Assembly (NCBI GenBank): GCA_018136815.1
Contig: CM030944.1
Coordinates: 1,761,145-1,825,144 of the forward strand
Source of the DNA: Isochrysis galbana
Taxonomy: Eukaryota; Haptophyta; Isochrysidales; Isochrysidaceae
Direction of reading: 5' to 3'
DNA: 64,000 nucleotides
Position 1 is the first letter of the stretch; every line of letters begins with the position of its first letter. Of the stretch, positions 22,175 through 32,985 are shown in pieces. The notes under the pieces are model-generated. The model had not been told where the DNA came from, did no database searches, and worked only from the letters and a program-made list of their open reading frames with translations. Both the position numbers and the translations under genes were made by a program.

Positions 22175-22244
22175 GACGTGCCTCTTCTCAGGGCGCCGCC
22201 GTGGCCTTGGAGGCCGTGGATGCGGAGCCCGTCATCCTCACGTC
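22175..22244 (-). promoter_or_regulatory. Candidate SECIS element of the FrnE selenoprotein gene
   Basis: On the minus strand, about 109 nt past the stop, a stem-loop can be drawn. Helix I is GACGTG (22244-22239) with CACGTC (22180-22175). After an internal loop comes ATGA (22235-22232) opposite TGAG (22190-22187), giving the U-G-A-N / N-G-A-N quartet. Helix II pairs GGGC-U-CCGC with GCGG-C-GCCC. Twelve bases after ATGA is CC, in the place of the usual AA; CC variants are known. A mini-stem GGCC-UCCAA-GGCC caps it, as in form II SECIS. The fold was drawn by hand and no energy was computed. Confidence 0.6.
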
Positions 22245-22352
22245 ATTGCACAGCGCTCGCGCTATCCCTGCGCGGGCAGCATCCTGACAGGCCGAACGAT
22301 AGGGCCTTCATTCCTCTCGCCAACTTGAAATGATCGAGCGAATCCACTTTGT

Positions 22353-23631
22353 CTAAGGCTGCGTCTCAGCGATGGACTTGAAGATATCGATGAACACCTC
22401 CGGTGGTTGACCGCCGGAGACGTGCACCTTGCCATCGATGATGAAGTGAGGCACGCCGGTAACACGCGAGTTGTGCGCTTGCTCCACCTGCAAGACGAGG
22501 TGTGGGCGGCTCGGACAGCGAGGCCATCTCAGCCTAGTGCGCCAGAGGTCGCCAGTGCGTGGTCTCTATTCACGCAACTGGCTCAGCGGGTGTCACCTGA
22601 GCGTAGACCTCTTCGGTGAGCTCGTCCGGATCATCGAGCAGCGCCTGTGCGCCTTGGACGTTGGCGGCGGTTGCGGCCTCGAGCAGCACGTTGCGGTCAG
22701 ACAGCGACTTTCCCTTCGCAAAGTAATCCTCAAAGAGACGCTCGACCAGCGCATCTTGCAGCTGCGGTCCTCCCTTAGGATCATGAGACGGGGGAGCAGC
22801 GGCATCAGCGTGCTTGCGTGGCGGTGCGCCGGGGCGGGAAGGGGCAAGGGTGCGCTTGGAACGAGCGTATGAGACGAGGTCGAAGGGGGGCAGCAAGGGC
22901 CCCCCGCTGCGTTGGGCCCCGGTGTCCCATCTCTCCGGCCTCTGAAGCTACAATTGCATAAGGCCTAACGAGCACCAAAGGTGCCGGGCAGCGCCACTCT
23001 GTTTTGCCCTCCCGCTTTGCTCGCCACTTCTCGCCCTCCACCGTTTCTCTCTCACTGCCCTGCCTGCCTGTCTCTCCGGCTCTCTCCGCTCTTGCATCAC
23101 ATCGCACTTGCCTCATCCTCTGGCCCGAATGTTCTCCCTTTGAATCCCTACCTTCCCCCCTACGCCACCTTACCCGCTCACCACCTCCTTGCCTGCCCTC
23201 GCCCTTGATTGCCTCTTTGTCGAACGCCATCGCTGCCCCTCTCCCCTCTCCCCCTCTCCTCTCCTGCCTCTCACCTGCCTCTTGGCGAGCTCCATCAGCC
23301 GGTGCGAGTCGAGCGTGGCCCCCACGCGCCCCTCGAGCGAGAAGGGCGGCAGCCCAGCCTCCTCAAAGGTCCTGCGCATCGCTGGCTCCATCGCCCGTAC
23401 CCGCTCCGCCCCGAACTTGGCCTGGTAGTGCGGCAGCCGTGGCTTTCCCTCTCCGAGAGGGAGATGTGGGTCTAAGAGGAAGGGCTTCCACTCGATCGAG
23501 AAGGCGAGGGGGAGGGCGGAGCGGGCGATGGCCGCCTCGAGCCGGCGCTTGCCCACCCAGCACCATGGTCAGATCGTGTCCGAGATCACCGCGATCGAGA
23601 CGACGCGAGTGGGGGAGGACGAGGGGGGCAT
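22353..23631 (-). CDS. FrnE/DsbA-type thiol oxidoreductase, predicted selenoprotein (UPWC)
   Basis: Three exons give 222 aa: 23631-23275, 22773-22597 and 22487-22353; introns are 501 and 109 bp with GT-AG ends, all phase 0. The thioredoxin-fold protein has an active site reading UPWC: codon 21 is TGA (23571-23569), followed by Pro-Trp-Cys, exactly where this family has CPWC. The downstream frame is intact: WVGKRRLEAA, DSHRLMELAK, DALVERLFEDYF, SDRNVLL, then the cis-proline loop VTGVPHFIIDGK and SGGQPPEVF. All motifs match the FrnE/DsbA-like (2-hydroxychromene-2-carboxylate isomerase) family at normal length. A SECIS-like fold lies in the 3' flank. Role: thiol-disulfide exchange. An upstream in-frame ATG at 23835 would add a hydrophobic leader. 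The alternative, a pseudogene with a chance stop, is less likely given the codon's position. Confidence 0.8.
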
Positions 23632-23952
23632 AATCCACTCCAGTGGGGGGCTCCCACCACTTCCGCAGAGAGGGGGAGAGAGAATGTCTGGCGCGGCGAG
23701 AAGAGACCGCGGAAGACCCTTGAGGGCGCCCCTCGAATACGTAAAATTGAAGCAGTCTTTACGTGTTTCTCCGGATTTTCTTCTCGAGAGATGCTCGATA
23801 AGAAACAGCAGCAACGACGAGTAGAAGAAACGCATCTCACACTCTCACCAACAACTCTTGTTCCTTTGTATATTCTATCCTCCTCACAACGACTCTCTCT
23901 CTCGCCTCCCCCCCCCATTTCGTTTGTGAGAATACAGTACTCCTTTGCTTCT

Positions 23953-23984
<32 letters not shown>

Positions 23985-24005
23985 CCTCTCTCTCTCTCCC
24001 TCCCT

Positions 24006-24044
<39 letters not shown>

Positions 24045-24058
24045 CCTCCCTCCCTCCC

Positions 24059-24131
<73 letters not shown>

Positions 24132-24234
24132 AGTCTCTCTCTCTCGGAGGCCCCGTGCTGGAAGACATATCTGGCTTGGAGTAAAGTATTGGAGTGTCGG
24201 TGGTCGGTATCAAGGAGAGAGAGAGGGGGGGGCA

Positions 24235-24299
<65 letters not shown>

Positions 24300-24342
24300 A
24301 GGGAGGGAGAGAGAGAGAGGGAGAGAGAGGGAGGGAGGGAGG

Positions 24343-24389
<47 letters not shown>

Positions 24390-24482
24390 AGAGAGCCGCG
24401 GGGGGGGGGGGGGGGGGGGGGGGGCGAGGGGGAAAAAAGAAAAGGGGAGGCGGGGGGGCGCGAGGGGAAGGGGCGCGAGGGG
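23632..24482. repeat. Shared divergent promoter region with CT and GA tracts
   Basis: Between the divergent FrnE and helicase starts lie a CT tract (about 23955-24133), an 80-bp spacer and a GA tract (about 24214-24395) then poly-G. The two tracts are inverted relative to each other, each close to one gene. No exon is recognised. Confidence 0.8.
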
Positions 24483-26111
24483 ATGGGGCCGGCCACGCTG
24501 GCGGCAGTGTGTGGTGCGCTCGGCGTGCTCTCTCCGGCAGGGGGGTTGGACGTGCTCGCTCCACCGGTTGGACAACGCACGAGGGCGGTGCGTCTTGCGA
24601 TCGACGACGAGCTAGAGCGCCTCCACCTGCGCGCTGACGCGCCCCGCCTTCCCCTTGCTGCTCTTCCCTCTTCGGCCTCCTCATCACACACCCTCCCGCC
24701 AAAGCTACTGCTCAATCTCGAGGCTCTGCTCGGGGGTGACTCGCCGTCGTTGAACGCGCTTCAGGCAGGCTCATTCGACGCGCTCGCGGGTGGGCGGGAC
24801 GCCATTCTCCACGCGCACACCGGCTCGGGGAAGACCCTTGCCACGCTCCTGCCGCTCCTCTGCCAGCTACAGACGGAGGTGAAACAGCCGCAGCTGCTGC
24901 TCCTCTGCCCCTCGAGGGAGCTTGCCCACCAGACGGCACGCGTGGCGACGAAGCTATGCGAGGGGAGCGGGCTGTCGGCACTCGCCCTCGTTGGAGGTGC
25001 CAATGTGAACCGACAGCTCGAAGCGTACAAGAAACGCAAGCCGCAGGTTATAGTTGGCACGGCGGGGCGCATCGCGGAGCTCGCGCTCGACTCCAAGAAG
25101 GTCTCGCTCCGTCGCGTGCGACACGTGGTGCTCGACGAGGTGGACGAGGCGCTAGTGCCGCCGCATCTCGAGGACACGATGCGCATCGTCCAGGCACTCC
25201 GCGCGCGCGCCGCCGACGGCGGCGACCCCTCACTCTGGAAGCGGCTGCAGTTGGTCTTTGCTTCAGCGACGGCCGATGGGCCGACAGTCCGCCGCACAGC
25301 GATTCAGCTCATGGAGCGGCCACTGCTCATGCGGCTGGAGGGTGCGGACGTGGGGAAGGCCGACGAAGGAGGCGGCGGCAGCGGCGTGGCCGCGGGCGGT
25401 CTGCTCCCTGCCACCATCGCGCATGGAATCTGTGTCGTGCCACGGCACAAGCAGGTCGAGGAGCTCGCGCGCCTCTCGCGTGTTGAGCCGCCCGTCTCGG
25501 CGCTCGTCTTTGTCAATTCGCCGCACCGTGCGCAAGTCGTGTCCGAGCTGCTGTGGACGCGTCATGGCATCGACGCCCCCGCCCTTCGCGGCACGCAAGA
25601 GCGGGAGGAGCGTGTGGCCGTCATCCGCGGCCTTGTCGAACGCCGGCTGCGACTTGTCATCGCGACCGAGATGGGCGCCCGCGGCCTCGACTTCCCGGCA
25701 CTCACGCACGTAGTCAACCTGGAGATGCCAACGGACGAGCGCCACTACGTCCACCGTGCAGGGCGCTGCGGGCGCGCGGGTGCCGAAGGCGAGGTGCTCT
25801 CACTCGTTCCGCCATCCGACCGCACCGTTGCGGAGAAGCTTGCGAGCCGGCTTGGGCTGCCGCTCGTGCCAATGCGCATCCACGCTGGCGTCTTGGAACG
25901 CGACCCAGCCAGCCGCGTGCGACTGGCGCGGGGCGAGCGGTGGCGCCTCTCAGACGACACGGGTGGCGCGAGGCCGCGCGCCGCGCGCGTGCGCAAGGTG
26001 GTTGACGCACGGCGCAAGGCCCGACCGCAAAGCCGCGCTGCCAGTGCGGACAAGGAGGGCAGGGGAGGCGCGCGCGCCCCAAGGCCACCGCCACGTTCTG
26101 CGGAAGCGTAG
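24483..26111 (+). CDS. DEAD-box RNA helicase
   Basis: This single-exon gene encodes 542 aa from ATG 24483, the first ATG after the GA/poly-G tract; the frame is open further up only because of the repeat. Motifs in order: I AHTGSGKT (111-118), Ia PSRELAHQ, GG, Ib GTAGRI, II DEVD (218-221, Val replacing Ala of DEAD), III SAT (261), IV LVFVNS, V ATEMGARGLDF, VI HRAGRCGRAG. The C-terminus is Arg/Lys-rich. A long N-terminal extension before the Q-motif region may be an organelle-targeting sequence (inferred). DEAD-box proteins unwind short RNA duplexes with ATP; the specific RNA process is unknown. It lies divergent from the FrnE gene. Confidence 0.92.
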   Translation: MGPATLAAVCGALGVLSPAGGLDVLAPPVGQRTRAVRLAIDDELERLHLRADAPRLPLAALPSSASSSHTLPPKLLLNLEALLGGDSPSLNALQAGSFDALAGGRDAILHAHTGSGKTLATLLPLLCQLQTEVKQPQLLLLCPSRELAHQTARVATKLCEGSGLSALALVGGANVNRQLEAYKKRKPQVIVGTAGRIAELALDSKKVSLRRVRHVVLDEVDEALVPPHLEDTMRIVQALRARAADGGDPSLWKRLQLVFASATADGPTVRRTAIQLMERPLLMRLEGADVGKADEGGGGSGVAAGGLLPATIAHGICVVPRHKQVEELARLSRVEPPVSALVFVNSPHRAQVVSELLWTRHGIDAPALRGTQEREERVAVIRGLVERRLRLVIATEMGARGLDFPALTHVVNLEMPTDERHYVHRAGRCGRAGAEGEVLSLVPPSDRTVAEKLASRLGLPLVPMRIHAGVLERDPASRVRLARGERWRLSDDTGGARPRAARVRKVVDARRKARPQSRAASADKEGRGGARAPRPPPRSAEA

Positions 26112-26856
26112 GTCGGGCGTGGGGACGCTCGTGGCTGGCAGAGCGACACCAGGGTTGTGGTAAATGAGCTCGGTGGTGTTGGTCGCACAACAAGCCTCGT
26201 ATAGACGCCTAGCGAGCCCTTTTGTCGCATTTCGTTGTGCGCGCACCAATACTGCTAGTGGCGGTACACGCAGCCACCGACGTGTTGATTGCCCACAGTT
26301 GTTTGTAAGCTGGTGGTGTTCGCCGGGCTGCACTTCTTTATTCAGTTCTGACTGAGATCTTGATTTTCTCAATTGCCTGACTAGAGTTTGATTCACATCG
26401 ACGAGCGCGCACGTCTTTGAGAGAATGCATCGTGCTATCGTGCATCATCCATCATCCATGCTACATCGTGCATACGTTGCAGCTTGACGAACGACGCGCG
26501 TTGTAGCAGCGACTAACGACTAGCATTGTTGTGGGCAGGGGCAGATTAGCGCATTAGCGCGCGACTGCCATGTATGGAACTGGGGCGGAGATCGGGCCTC
26601 TTCCCTCTCTCTGCACGGGGCCTACGCCTACACGCCTACGCTCGTCCTTTCGGAAACCCCTAGCCCAAAGGCTCCAAAAAAACTCTTGACTCTTGAGGAT
26701 GCCTACCATTTCAACTTGTTGCGGGTAGGGGTAGGGGGGGTCCCTCCCCGCGCCCGAGAGGACCGGTTTCCCCCTCTCACCCGCCGGGATCCCCCGAAGG
26801 TCCGTTTCGGCCGGATACGCCCGCCCCGGCGGCGGCCTGACGAGCATTGGGATGAC
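26112..26856. other. Intergenic, no gene seen
   Basis: No coding signal was recognised. Short ATCAT/ATGCT runs occur near 26420-26470. Confidence 0.5.
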
Positions 26857-27256
26857 CTATAGGGTACCACCACAAGGATTCGGTAAAGAGCCGCACCGGA
26901 GAGGGAGGGTAGGTTGTTTGTTGTTTGCCTTCATTTGGTGCCCCTCGTGGACAGCGAGATTGGCGCTGAGGGGATGAAGTGTTTCGCTGCGAGAGCGAAA
27001 GGTGCGCATGAAGGCAATCGGTAAAATAATACCGGAGGGACTTAGAGCGGAACAGGGGCGGGAGACGAGAATCTCACCGCAAAGGACCGGGACAGACAGC
27101 CCGCCACATCCACCCACCCCCCACGCCCCTTAGTAGTGCACGAGGGGAGGCGCCGCAAGGCAGGTTGTGGAGGCGGACAGGAGAGGAGTGAAGGCGTGGT
27201 GACATAGTACGTGACTAGGCTGCGCGTGAGGCGAGAATATGCAAAAGGTTTTTTTT
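26857..27256 (+). mobile_element. 5'-truncated LINE relic (3' tail)
   Basis: The end matches the tail of the full LINE (57060-57204): GCACGAGGGGAGGCGCCGCAAGGC, then TGAGGCGAGAATAT and AAAAGGTTTTTTTT. Upstream similarity is weaker (GAGACGAGAATCTCACCGC, CCACCCACCCCCC). A hairpin arm TTGCCTTCATTTGGT sits at 26925-26939. It is consistent with normal LINE 5' truncation. Confidence 0.65.
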
Positions 27257-27588
27257 AATGGAAACAGTGAGGGGCGAATGGGGGACAATCGATGCAACGA
27301 GGGGTGCTACTACATGATGACGCTCAGACTCACAACCTCTCGCACAGCTACAGCAAATGAAGACGTTTCGGAGCTTGAGCGCGCAACACTCAAGAACATG
27401 GCACGCTTTAATCACAAGCACATAAAGAGTCAGCACGGCATGCACGCGAATCACGTGGCATCGTAGCATACGGGTCTTCGCGCAAGGGCTATGTAGCGCG
27501 GCTAAGCGCGGCAACTCAGACTCTGTTCAAACACGCCACTGTACACAAGATTGTCGTGCCCTGAACAAGATAGAGGCAAAGAATGCCC
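27257..27588. other. Intergenic, 3' flank of large EF-hand-like gene
   Basis: No gene is seen between the LINE tail and the stop codon at 27589. Confidence 0.5.
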
Positions 27589-30500
27589 TTAAGCGCTCTC
27601 CGCTACCGGCTCATAATAATAGGTGTTGTTGCTCAAGTGGGCCTTGCCGCCGGCTAAGTGTGAACGCATGGCAAGCTCGTCGACGGGTAGCCATCGTAGC
27701 ATCGGCAACATCGGCACGGACCGGGTGCCAACTGACAACGCAGGAGGCACCCAATTGGCGTCGGCTTGCATCGCGCGCGTGGCCTGCACTGCAGCCTCGC
27801 GCTCGATCACCAGCCTCGCCGCCTCTTCGCGCGCCGCATCGGTCGACGGGGGCCTGCCGCCTAGCCGCTGAATCTCATCGACTAGGGCCCGGGGCAGTGC
27901 GACGTGCTGTGTTTGCATCGCTATCAAATAGTTTGCGCCCTCCCATTCGAAGGGCAGCGGCTGCCGGTAAAGCGCGCGCCACTCGACAATCGTCTCAACG
28001 ACGTGCACCCCAGCCTGCCGCAGCAGCCCGATGAGCGAACGCAGCTGTGCGACGAGGCTGTCGCGAAGGCGTGAGTCGAGACCATTAGCCCACGCCTGCT
28101 TGGCGCCGCTCGCCGCCTCTGTTGGCGGAGTGAGCTTGTCCACGAGCGAGCGGGCGTGCGCAAGGAGCTTGAGCCGCTGCCGGATGGCCGCTCGTGCAGC
28201 GCCCGCGCGATCGACCGCTCGCCGGAGTGTCAAAAGCAGCGACGCCACCTGGGCGGAATTTGATGCGGTGGGCGAGGCGTAGCGCGCCTCGAACTCACGC
28301 CACCCGGTGTATGGTAGGTTGGCGTCAGCCTGCCAAAGCTTGCGCGCCGCGTCGAGGTTGCGCGAATGAGCGCGCGACGCCTCGACGGACGAGGTAGTGT
28401 GCAACTCGATAGCGCCTTTCCACTCCAGCGCGGAAAACGCGGCGCGTGACGTCATGATAGCGGCACGGGCCGCGTCGAGTAGCGTTTCCTTGGTCACCCT
28501 GTCGCGCTCAGCCTCAGCAGTGCCGGATCCCTCCTTGGAGGCGAGCAGCGCAGTGAGTGCGCTGGCGCTAGCGGGCGCTGGCGGCGGGCCGTCAGCCCGG
28601 CGCGACGTGGCGGCTCCTGCGCTCGTGCTCAGCCACTCGAGATAATCGCGCAACTCAACCCAAGCGAAATATTGCCAGCTGTGAATTGTCTGTGCCTCCA
28701 GCTTGCGTGTGACGGCGGCCGCCAGTCGGGCAGGCGGAGCGTGCTGATCGTTCGGACCCACATTCTTGTCGGCAGCGCCAAGTAGAGCGTCGATGGCGCG
28801 GTCAGCCACAGGCGCTGGCGCTGGTATGAGCGCAGTCTGCGCACTCTTAGGCTCGCCGCCGAGCAGCGCTTCGAGCGCCGATGCAGGTGCGGGCGCGGCC
28901 CGTGCATCCTTGAGCTCGCCGCCCGTGAGGAGGACGTCGAGCGCCGACGCGGGCGCCGCCGTCGGAGCCACAAGAGTTGCGCCCACGCCGCCGTGGTCCC
29001 GCGCGGCACGCGTGTGGAGCGCCACCACCTCGTCTAGGAACACGGCAGCAGCCTCGTCGGCGGTGCCGCAAAGGGCACCTGCACCTGAATTAGCGGCACG
29101 AACGCGGGCGGACGCGATGGCCTCTTTCACCTGTGTTTCCTCGTGGCGAAGGGGCGCGCTGGGGTTACCACTGCTCGCACGCGGGGGCGCCGTGTGCGCG
29201 GAGGCAGCTACAGCGGCACGGCTACCGCCGCCCGTTGCGCTCAGCGCCGAGCCACTGAGCGAGGCCGAGCTGTCATCCGATCGTCGGCGTGGTTTGAAGC
29301 GCACAAAAAGGTGGCTGATGTACTTGTCATAGTAGAGCGCGCGCTCGACAGGCGGATTGGACGGGCGCGGCGAAGAAGCCACAATGGCGCGCGCCTCTGA
29401 CTCACTAGCCTCGATCTCGAAGACTCCGAGCAGCTTACGGAACGCGCCGCTTGAGATGTGGCCGCACCCGTCTGGGTCGAAAGCGCGGAAGACCTTGGTG
29501 AGCACAGTCTGTCCCTTCTCGTACGCCGGTGTGTGGTCTGCGACACCGTTGCGCAGCGCCTGCTCAATCTCGGTGAGGCGGGCGGCTGTCGTGCTGCTCT
29601 TGTACGGCCTACGTGTGGGCGTGCTTGCAGCCGTCGAGGCTGACAAGTGAGTGACACCAGCGGAGGTCTCTGTCCCTGCGGGTGACAATGGCTGCGCTGC
29701 CGCGACAAGCTTATCGAGCAAGCTCGGGCGTACGTCGGCAGTTGGCGCGCGCATGTCACCCCCGAGAATAGCGGCGAGCTCGCCGGCGCCACCGGTTGTC
29801 GCGGCGGGCGCAGAGCCGAGCAAGTGGGCGAGTGCGTCGGCGCCACTGGCAGCCCCCTCACCGCTGCCGGCCGTTGCAGCGATGCACGAGGCACCCAGCT
29901 TGGACTTTGCCAGCTGGACGGCTGCACTCGTGTCGAGGCGTGTCTCAAATGTGGCGACCTGGGAGCCGCCGGAGCGGTCGGCGATGGGTGAGCTTGCGGC
30001 GGACTGAGGCGACGAATCCCACGCGCTCCGCGTGCCTGAGTGTGGTTTGGTGCCCCGCGATCCCGAAGGCGAGCCGTATAGGCTGTTGAGCGTCTTCTCG
30101 CGGCTCGTAGTCCCACCGCGCTTGGCGCCGCGGCTGGTGGAGCGCACAGAGGAGGCCGAGTTGGAGCGAACACTACGTGCGCTGCCCGGTCGCGAGGAAC
30201 GCAAGTCACCTGGCCGCACAATCTCGCCTGGAAGAGGCGAACTATTTGCCGTCTGTGAGGAGTGGCGGCTTCCAGCCGAGGTTGGTCGCGCCGCCCTGCG
30301 GCCAGCTGCCTGCGGCTGGCTGCGCTCAGGGTCACGTGTGTAGCTAAGGTGCTCGTGTAGGTCGGCGAGCAGCTGGCTGACTGAGCCAGGCGCGAGCGGA
30401 TCGGCAGCGCTCGAGCCGAGCGAACGGCTAGACGCGTCGGCTGCTAGGCTGCGGCACGAGGGCGAGACTGTGGCAGCAGTGCCACCGCCAAGAATCTCCT

Positions 30501-30800
30501 CGAGCGATGGCACGCCGACAGGAACAACCGAGACGCGCGGTTCGCGGACGAGCGAGCGCGTCGAGGCGTCAAGTGTGACGGCGGGCGAGGGCGCCAGGGA
30601 GATACTCGAGAGAGAGGATGTCCTGCTCTCGACGGCCGGAGCTGCAGGGAAAGAAGGAGAAGGAGGAGCCGCCAAGGAGCCCCCTCGTGTAGGAGAAGCA
30701 GGTTGGGCGAGCGAGGAGCGGCAACGAGATGGCGAGCCGTCGTATCCGGCTCTACTGCCCCTCTGAATCTCCCTTGCGAGCTCTCGCTCCTTCTGTTCGC
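27589..30800 (-). CDS. Large EF-hand-like protein of unknown function, 5' end in gap
   Basis: About 1069 residues are visible, ending at 27589; the N-terminus is lost in the N gap. The first 400 residues are Ser/Arg/Ala-rich and look disordered. An EF-hand-like helix-loop-helix (FRAFDPDGCGHISSGAF, about 29430-29500) has Ala where the twelfth-position Glu is expected, so calcium binding is doubtful. The C-terminal third is helical with conserved-looking aromatic residues (WQYFAWVELRDYLEWL, FEWEGANYL). A short motif of type ALxxLLGG recurs seven times across the protein. The family is not recognised; a scaffold or cytoskeletal role is possible but unsupported. The 202-bp satellite upstream can be translated in frame with it but should not be counted as coding. 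Confidence 0.75.
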
Positions 30801-30900
30801 NNNNNNNNNNNNNNNNNNNNNNNNNNNNNNNNNNNNNNNNNNNNNNNNNNNNNNNNNNNNNNNNNNNNNNNNNNNNNNNNNNNNNNNNNNNNNNNNNNNN
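30801..30900. other. Assembly gap (100 N)
   Basis: Run of 100 N at the junction of the EF-hand-like gene and the satellite array; collapse of the array here is likely. Confidence 0.99.
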
Positions 30901-32190
30901 GCGTGGGCCGCGCGCCGAAATCTCGTGGAAATCAGCCATCCGTGGAACCCATTCGACGTTTGACGCCTCCGAGCGAGGCCCGGAGAGCCCAACTTCAAGC
31001 TGATGCCGGGCACGCTGCGGGCCCGATTTCGACGATCCACCTAGATGAGGGGCCTCGCCAGACACCAAATGCACAGGGGCCACCCACACAGCCACACCAA
31101 TCGCGTGGGCCGCGCGCCGAAATCTCGTGGAAATCAGCCATCCGTGGAGCCCATTCGACGTTTGACGCCTCCGAGCGAGGCCGGGAGAGCCCAACCTCAA
31201 GCTTATGCCGGGCACGCTGCGGGCCCGATTGCGACGATCCATCTAGATGGGGGGCCTCGCCAGACACCAAATGCACAGGGGCCACCCACACAGCCACACC
31301 AATCGCGTGGGCCGCGCGCCGAAATCTCGTGGAAATCAGCCATCCGTGGAACCCATTCGACGTTTGACGCCTCCGAGCGAGGCCCGGAGAGCCCAACTTA
31401 AAGCTGATGCCGGGCACGCTGTGTGCCCTATTTCGACGATCCATCTAGATGAGGGGCCTCGCCAGACACCAAATGCACAGGGGCCACCCACACAGCCACA
31501 CCAATCGCGTGGGCCGCGCGCCGAAATCTCGTGGAAATCAGCCATCCGTGGAACCCATTCGACGTTTGACGCCTCCGAGCGAGGCCCGGAGAGCCCAACT
31601 TAAAGCTGATGCCGGGCACGCTGCGTGCCCTATTTCGACGATCCATCTAGATGGGGGGCCTCGCCAGACACCAAATGCACAGGGGCCACCCACACAGTCA
31701 CACCAATCGCGTGGGCCGCGCGCCTAAATCTCGTGGAAATCAGCCATCCGTGGAGCCCATTCGACGTTTGACGCCTCCGAGCGAGGCCGGGAGAGCCCAA
31801 CTTCAAGCTGATGCCGGGCACGCTGCGTGCCCGATTTCGACGATCCATCCAGATGGGGAGCCTCATCAGACACTTAATGCACAGGGGCCACCCACACAGT
31901 CACGCTAATCAGGCAGGCCGCGCGCCGACACTTGGTCGAAATCAGCCATCCGCTGGGCCCTTTGGACGCCCAACGTCTCCGAGTGAGGCCCTGAGAGCCC
32001 AACTTCGAAGTGATTCCGGGCGCGCTGCGTGCCCGATTTCGACAATCCATCCATATGGGGGGCCTTTCCGGACACTAAATATACAGGGGCCACCCACACA
32101 GCCACGCCAATCGTGCAGGCCGCGCGCCGAAACCTCGTCGCAGTCAGCCATGTGCAGATCCCTTTGAATGTTGACGTCTGACGTAGCCGA
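30901..32190 (+). repeat. 202-bp satellite array, about six copies
   Basis: The unit begins GCGTGGGCCGCGCGCCGAAA and recurs at 30901, 31103, 31305, 31507, 31709, about 31911 and 32113, a steady 202-bp period. The first five copies are nearly identical; the last two are clearly diverged. Each contains GAGCGAGGC, GGGCACGCTG and ACCAAATGCACAGGGGCCAC. As 202 is not a multiple of three, the open frames in it shift from copy to copy and are not genes. Confidence 0.93.
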
Positions 32191-32985
32191 GGGAGCGCCA
32201 CCGCCGCCGCCGCCCCCACTTACTGGCCCGTCGCCGCCGCCGCTTTTGTCGATGCTTACTTAAGTCTGACTGGCGGACTGCCAGCGGCTCTCTGTCTCAG
32301 CTGCCCACCGGAGGTTGACTGACGCCGCGTCGGCTCCGCGGTCTACAGCTCTACTTGACTTCTACGTCAAGTATCGCCAAGACCTTGGTGTGCTTCTTCG
32401 CTTCTCGAGCTCCGCGTGCCCGGAGTGCTTTCTTTGCGCCGTCGCGCGTCATCAACAGTATCAATTAATATCTAATGCCACCTGCCAAGGCCACCACCCA
32501 GCGGCAGACAATGATTTCTGCTCTGGGTGGTGGGTTCCCGCGAGATGCGCTATGAGGCGCTCTGGCAGGATCTTGGGCTTTCCTGCCCGCCGCAGCGTAG
32601 AGCGCCACGACGAAGCCCGTCCTGAGGCCGCCCACGGGTCTCGCCTCATCGATCAATGCCGGATCTGGCACTGTCAGAGAGAGGATGGCCGCGTAGGCAG
32701 CCTCAACGCGGAGGCTCGTCAGCCACGCGTGGACGGCCGCGCCGGTGAGCTGAGCCTAGTTCTCGATGCCGAGTTCGAGAGAGGGTGAATCCTGCGAGGG
32801 GCGGGTCGAGATGGTCGGGGTGGGGCCTCTGGTAGCCAGGGTAGCCGCGAGCGCGCGCTGTGAGGAGCTGGGTGGGCTGCGCGGGCAATGATGCCAGAGG
32901 GTCAGGGGGTGGTCGGACTGTCGGCAGCCCGACACGGCGCTGCATCGGGCGGGAATCAAATGCCGAATGTAGCTTAGATATAAAG
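32191..32985. other. Intergenic, no gene seen
   Basis: No supported coding region. A CTTGACTTCTACGTCAAG hairpin lies at about 32353-32370. Confidence 0.45.

Noticed and set aside
23569-23571. TGA as an ordinary stop ending an 88-codon gene
   Set aside because: Family sequence starts before it and continues intact after it, and Cys is expected at this codon.
24189-24482. Upstream extension of the helicase frame
   Set aside because: It consists of Arg/Glu/Gly repeats from the GA tract; ATG 24483 starts the non-repetitive protein.
30995-31908. Several 70-150 codon frames in the satellite
   Set aside because: Same sequence recurs in different frames because the 202-bp unit is not a multiple of three.
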